A DNA stretch of 64,000 bases from Sphingomonas yunnanensis (GTDB lineage: Bacteria > Pseudomonadota > Alphaproteobacteria > Sphingomonadales > Sphingomonadaceae): contig NZ_JAIOKB010000001.1 of assembly GCF_019898765.1 (NCBI RefSeq), positions 1 through 64,000 on the forward strand, written 5' to 3'. The translations under genes were made by a program, and so were the position numbers. The first letter of the stretch is position 1. Every line of letters starts with the position of its first letter. Shown here piece by piece: positions 61,857 to 64,000 of this stretch. A model generated the notes under the pieces. It had not been told where the DNA came from. It made no database searches and was given only the letters and a program-made list of their open reading frames with translations.

Positions 61857-62063
61857 ATGCAGATCATCGTTCGCGACAACAACGTCGACCAGGCCCTCCG
61901 CGCGCTCAAGAAGAAGCTGCAGCGCGAGGGTGTGTATCGCGAGATGAAGCTGCGTCGCCACTACGAGAAGCCGTCGGAGAAGCGCGCGCGTGAGCGTGCC
62001 GCCGCGGTCCGTCGCGCCCGCAAGCTGGAGCGCAAGCGCGCCGAGCGCGACGGCGCCCGGTAA
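61857..62063 (+). CDS. rpsU: 30S ribosomal protein S21
   Basis: 68 residues: [20 protein letters not shown], then [36 protein letters not shown]. Small very basic protein of the small ribosomal subunit, needed for translation initiation. The length and sequence are typical for alphaproteobacteria. GGAG lies 15-20 nt upstream. Confidence 0.97.
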   Translation: MQIIVRDNNVDQALRALKKKLQREGVYREMKLRRHYEKPSEKRARERAAAVRRARKLERKRAERDGAR

Positions 62064-62191
62064 GCGGCTATTCTCCCTGCGCTCGCGGGCGCGGGGGTGA
62101 GGGCGGCCGCGCGGCGTCCGCCCGGCCGGCGCGAACCGCCTGCCGCACGTGATCGCCGCCGCCGGCGGCGCAACCGGGGTGCCCTGAACCG

Positions 62192-62758
62192 ATGTCCACC
62201 GTCACCGCCGTCCCGCTCCAGCCGGTCAAGCGCGCCTACGTGCTATGGCTGGTCGCTGGCCTGCTGATCGCGCTCGTCGCCGGTGTCGCGCTGGCGCGCG
62301 CGGGTGACACCGGGATCATCACTACGCCGTCAGGGCTGCGCTACAAGGTGCTCAAGGCCGGTGACGCCAAGGGACCGAGCCCGACCAACGCCGATGTCAC
62401 GCTGGTGAACTACGAGGGCCGACTGCTCGACGGTACCGTTTTCGACAAGTCGCAGCAGCCGACGCCGCTGCCGGTCTCGGGGGTGGTGCCGGGATTCTCC
62501 GAAGGGCTCAAGCTGATGCACAAGGGCGGCAAGTATCGCCTGTGGATCAAGCCCGAGTTGGGCTACGGCGAGCGCTCGACTGGGCCGATCCCACCGAACT
62601 CGACATTGGTGTTCGACGTCGAGCTGCAGGATTTCATCCCCGAGGCGACGCTGCGCCAGCTGCAGATGCAGCAGCAGATGATGGGCGGAGCACCGGGGGG
62701 TGCTATGCCCGGCGGTGGCATGCCCGGCATGCCGGGTGGAGCGCCCGGGGGCCGCTGA
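62192..62758 (+). CDS. FKBP-type peptidyl-prolyl cis-trans isomerase, membrane-anchored
   Basis: 188 residues. One N-terminal membrane segment (YVLWLVAGLLIALVAGVALARAG) puts the domain in the periplasm. The FKBP domain spans about 45-155: VTLVNYEGRLLDGTVFDKS, VSGVVPGFSEGLKLMHKGGKYRLWIKPELGYGER and IPPNSTLVFDVELQDF. A Met/Gly/Pro-rich tail (MQQQMMGGAPGGAMPGGG) follows, of unknown use. It assists folding of exported proteins. Confidence 0.93.
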   Translation: MSTVTAVPLQPVKRAYVLWLVAGLLIALVAGVALARAGDTGIITTPSGLRYKVLKAGDAKGPSPTNADVTLVNYEGRLLDGTVFDKSQQPTPLPVSGVVPGFSEGLKLMHKGGKYRLWIKPELGYGERSTGPIPPNSTLVFDVELQDFIPEATLRQLQMQQQMMGGAPGGAMPGGGMPGMPGGAPGGR

Positions 62759-63029
62759 AAGCGGGGCGGTCAGTAGCTGAGATGGGGAGGGTGGCCGGAA
62801 GGCCGCCCTTTGTCGTTGGGCTTAGCCGCACGCAGCGCTGCCCGTCCTCTCTCAGCACGCGATGCGGCAGATGGCGTGGTGACGGCAGCCGCGCCGCTGT
62901 CGTCCTCCTATACGCCGAACGGCTCGGACTACATAAATAGCGCTCGCGGCCCTGCGTTCTCCCGCGTGCCGCGGGGGCCCGACCGGCAGTATAAGCGAGG
63001 GCGAGGCGCCCATCCTGAGGCGCTAGGAC

Positions 63030-63057
63030 AAAAAAATAGCGGCCCGAAGGCCGCTAT
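63030..63057 (-). terminator. Rho-independent terminator of the small exported-protein gene
   Basis: On the minus strand a 9-bp stem ATAGCGGCC / GGCCGCTAT around a 4-nt loop is followed by seven T. It lies about 30 nt after the stop codon at 63086. The 270 nt to its left (62759-63029) show no gene. Confidence 0.9.
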
Positions 63058-63085
63058 CTCCTACTCCCGGGGGAGCCCGATCAGC

Positions 63086-63331
63086 TCAGTTGCTGTCCGA
63101 GTTGTCGTCCTCTTTCGCGACGACGACGATGCCCGCGACGACCGCAGCGGCCGCCAGGACCGCGACGATGACACCGCCACCGGCGACGTCGCTCTTCTTC
63201 GCGGAAGCCGAGCCGGCGCGCGCCGACTTGGCGACCGACAGGCTCGACGCCGGGTTGGCCGGAGCGGCAACCGCCGGAGCAACCGCCATCGTGGCAGCAG
63301 CAGCAGCGAGCATGTACTTGGCAAGACGCAT
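63086..63331 (-). CDS. Small exported protein with a C-terminal hydrophobic helix (81 aa)
   Basis: MRLAKYMLAAAAATMAVAPAVAAPA is a signal peptide. A Ser/Ala/Lys-rich stretch and a second hydrophobic helix (GGGVIVAVLAAAAVVAGIVVVA) ending in an acidic tail KEDDNSDSN follow. Start fixed by GGGAG eight nt before the ATG at 63331. Similar small proteins are common in sphingomonads; function unknown. Likely single-gene transcript, given the terminator just after it. Confidence 0.8.
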   Translation of the reverse strand: MRLAKYMLAAAAATMAVAPAVAAPANPASSLSVAKSARAGSASAKKSDVAGGGVIVAVLAAAAVVAGIVVVAKEDDNSDSN

Positions 63332-63439
63332 GTCAAACTCCCTTTGCATTCCGCCTGTCACTTACCGAGACGAGCATGAAAAGCAAGAGGGCGGATGCGC
63401 GATTGTTGCGATCCTATGGTATATCCGCCACGCGGCGGC

Positions 63440-64000
63440 TCAGGTCTGCAGCGTCCAACTCTCCCCGCCCTCGAGTCCGAGCGCGCTCAGCTTCCCGCTG
63501 GCATAGGCGCCCGTATCGACGCCGATCCGGTTGGCACGGCGATCGATCCCGTCGGTGATGGTGTGGCCGTGGACGATCATCTTGGGATGAGGGCGGCGGT
63601 AATCGAGGAAGCTGCCGCGGATCCAGCGCAGGTCCGCGGCGACCTGCTCGTCGAGCGGCACCTCCGGGCGGATGCCGGCGTGAACGAAGGCATAGTCGCC
63701 GGAGATGACAAGATCCTCGAAGCCGTCGAGGAAGTCGCGATGCGCCACCGGAACGAGCGCGGGCAGCCGCTCCGCCAGCGCGTCATAGTCTAGCGCGTCA
63801 TAGTCTTGCCGCGACAGGCCGTAGCTCATCAGCGTCTCGCGGCCGCCGACGCGGCAGAACAGCCGCAGCGCCTCGCGGTCGCCCGCCAGCGCGAGGAGGA
63901 ATACCTCCTCGTGATTGCCCTTGAGAAAGCGCGTGCTCGGCCGCTCGCGCGCGAGGTCGAGCAGCCGTGCCACGGCACCGGCCGAGTCAGGGCCGCGATC
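63440..64000 (-). CDS. Metallophosphatase (serine/threonine phosphatase-like), cut by window edge
   Basis: The frame is open to base 64000 and begins mid-domain with DRGPDSAGAVARLLDL. FLKGNHEEVFLL is the metal-binding GNHE motif, and FVHAGIRPEVPLDEQ and MIVHGHTITDG supply the other His ligands. This is the calcineurin-like PPP family layout of ApaH/PrpE-type enzymes, about 230 residues when complete. A GTG at 63973 is only an internal codon. Substrate not known. Confidence 0.9.
   Translation of the reverse strand, partial: DRGPDSAGAVARLLDLARERPSTRFLKGNHEEVFLLALAGDREALRLFCRVGGRETLMSYGLSRQDYDALDYDALAERLPALVPVAHRDFLDGFEDLVISGDYAFVHAGIRPEVPLDEQVAADLRWIRGSFLDYRRPHPKMIVHGHTITDGIDRRANRIGVDTGAYASGKLSALGLEGGESWTLQT

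Overview
The window is a high-GC chromosomal segment from an alphaproteobacterium, most likely a sphingomonad (Sphingomonas or a close relative). This rests on large TonB-dependent receptors, a receptor-SapC-cupin-tryptophan-halogenase cluster, a class II DAHP synthase, REP-like 'cccggcgaag' inverted repeats and the overall codon use. Ordinary chromosome lies at 1-19.7 kb and 53.5-64 kb, and a 33.8-kb integrated genomic island sits between them.

Left chromosome (1-19.7 kb): the cytoplasm-proximal part of a chemotaxis receptor cut by the window edge; a histidine-rich exported protein with a TonB receptor (possibly metal linked); two small stress-type proteins; a tesA-like lipoprotein esterase divergent from a ybbA/ybbP-like ABC exporter; a paoABC-type periplasmic aldehyde oxidoreductase operon; and a 1065-residue TonB receptor behind a LacI-type operator, followed by SapC, cupin and flavin-halogenase genes joined by GTGA overlaps.

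Island (19740-53526): it is bounded by a perfect 19-bp direct repeat, one copy being the 3' end of the tRNA-Glu(CUC) gene. A 605-residue tyrosine recombinase lies beside the tRNA, and a second tyrosine recombinase with a small partner gene lies inside. The left half is one long minus-strand run: a 75-residue HTH protein, a DUF499 ATPase, a 159-residue unknown, a DUF1156 DNA methylase and a PLD-SNF2 helicase (the helicase-methylase-ATPase core known from defence islands). After a 109-nt gap comes a translationally coupled trio: SIR2-like protein, 204-residue middle protein, and SMC/RecF-type ABC ATPase with a zinc hook. Upstream of the HTH gene is an array of seven 14-bp palindromes (TGCACA-NN-TGTGCA), next to a standalone PLD nuclease gene. 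Part of the methylase gene is clearly AT-richer than its surroundings. The middle of the island carries a RipA-like membrane protein, a KAP NTPase, a coiled-coil membrane protein and a five-gene coupled cassette of unknown proteins with a small two-TM protein and an HEVVH peptidase. The right end has winged-helix-like proteins, the inner recombinase module, a DUF4062 protein and small unknowns.

Right chromosome (53.5-64 kb): tRNA-Glu, class II DAHP synthase, an SDR lacking the YxxxK pair, cysS, an intradiol-dioxygenase-like lipoprotein, a two-component pair, a Nit-type amidohydrolase, rpsU, an FKBP isomerase, a small exported protein with a clear terminator, and a metallophosphatase cut by the right edge.

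All functions are read from motifs and gene order; no database search was run.
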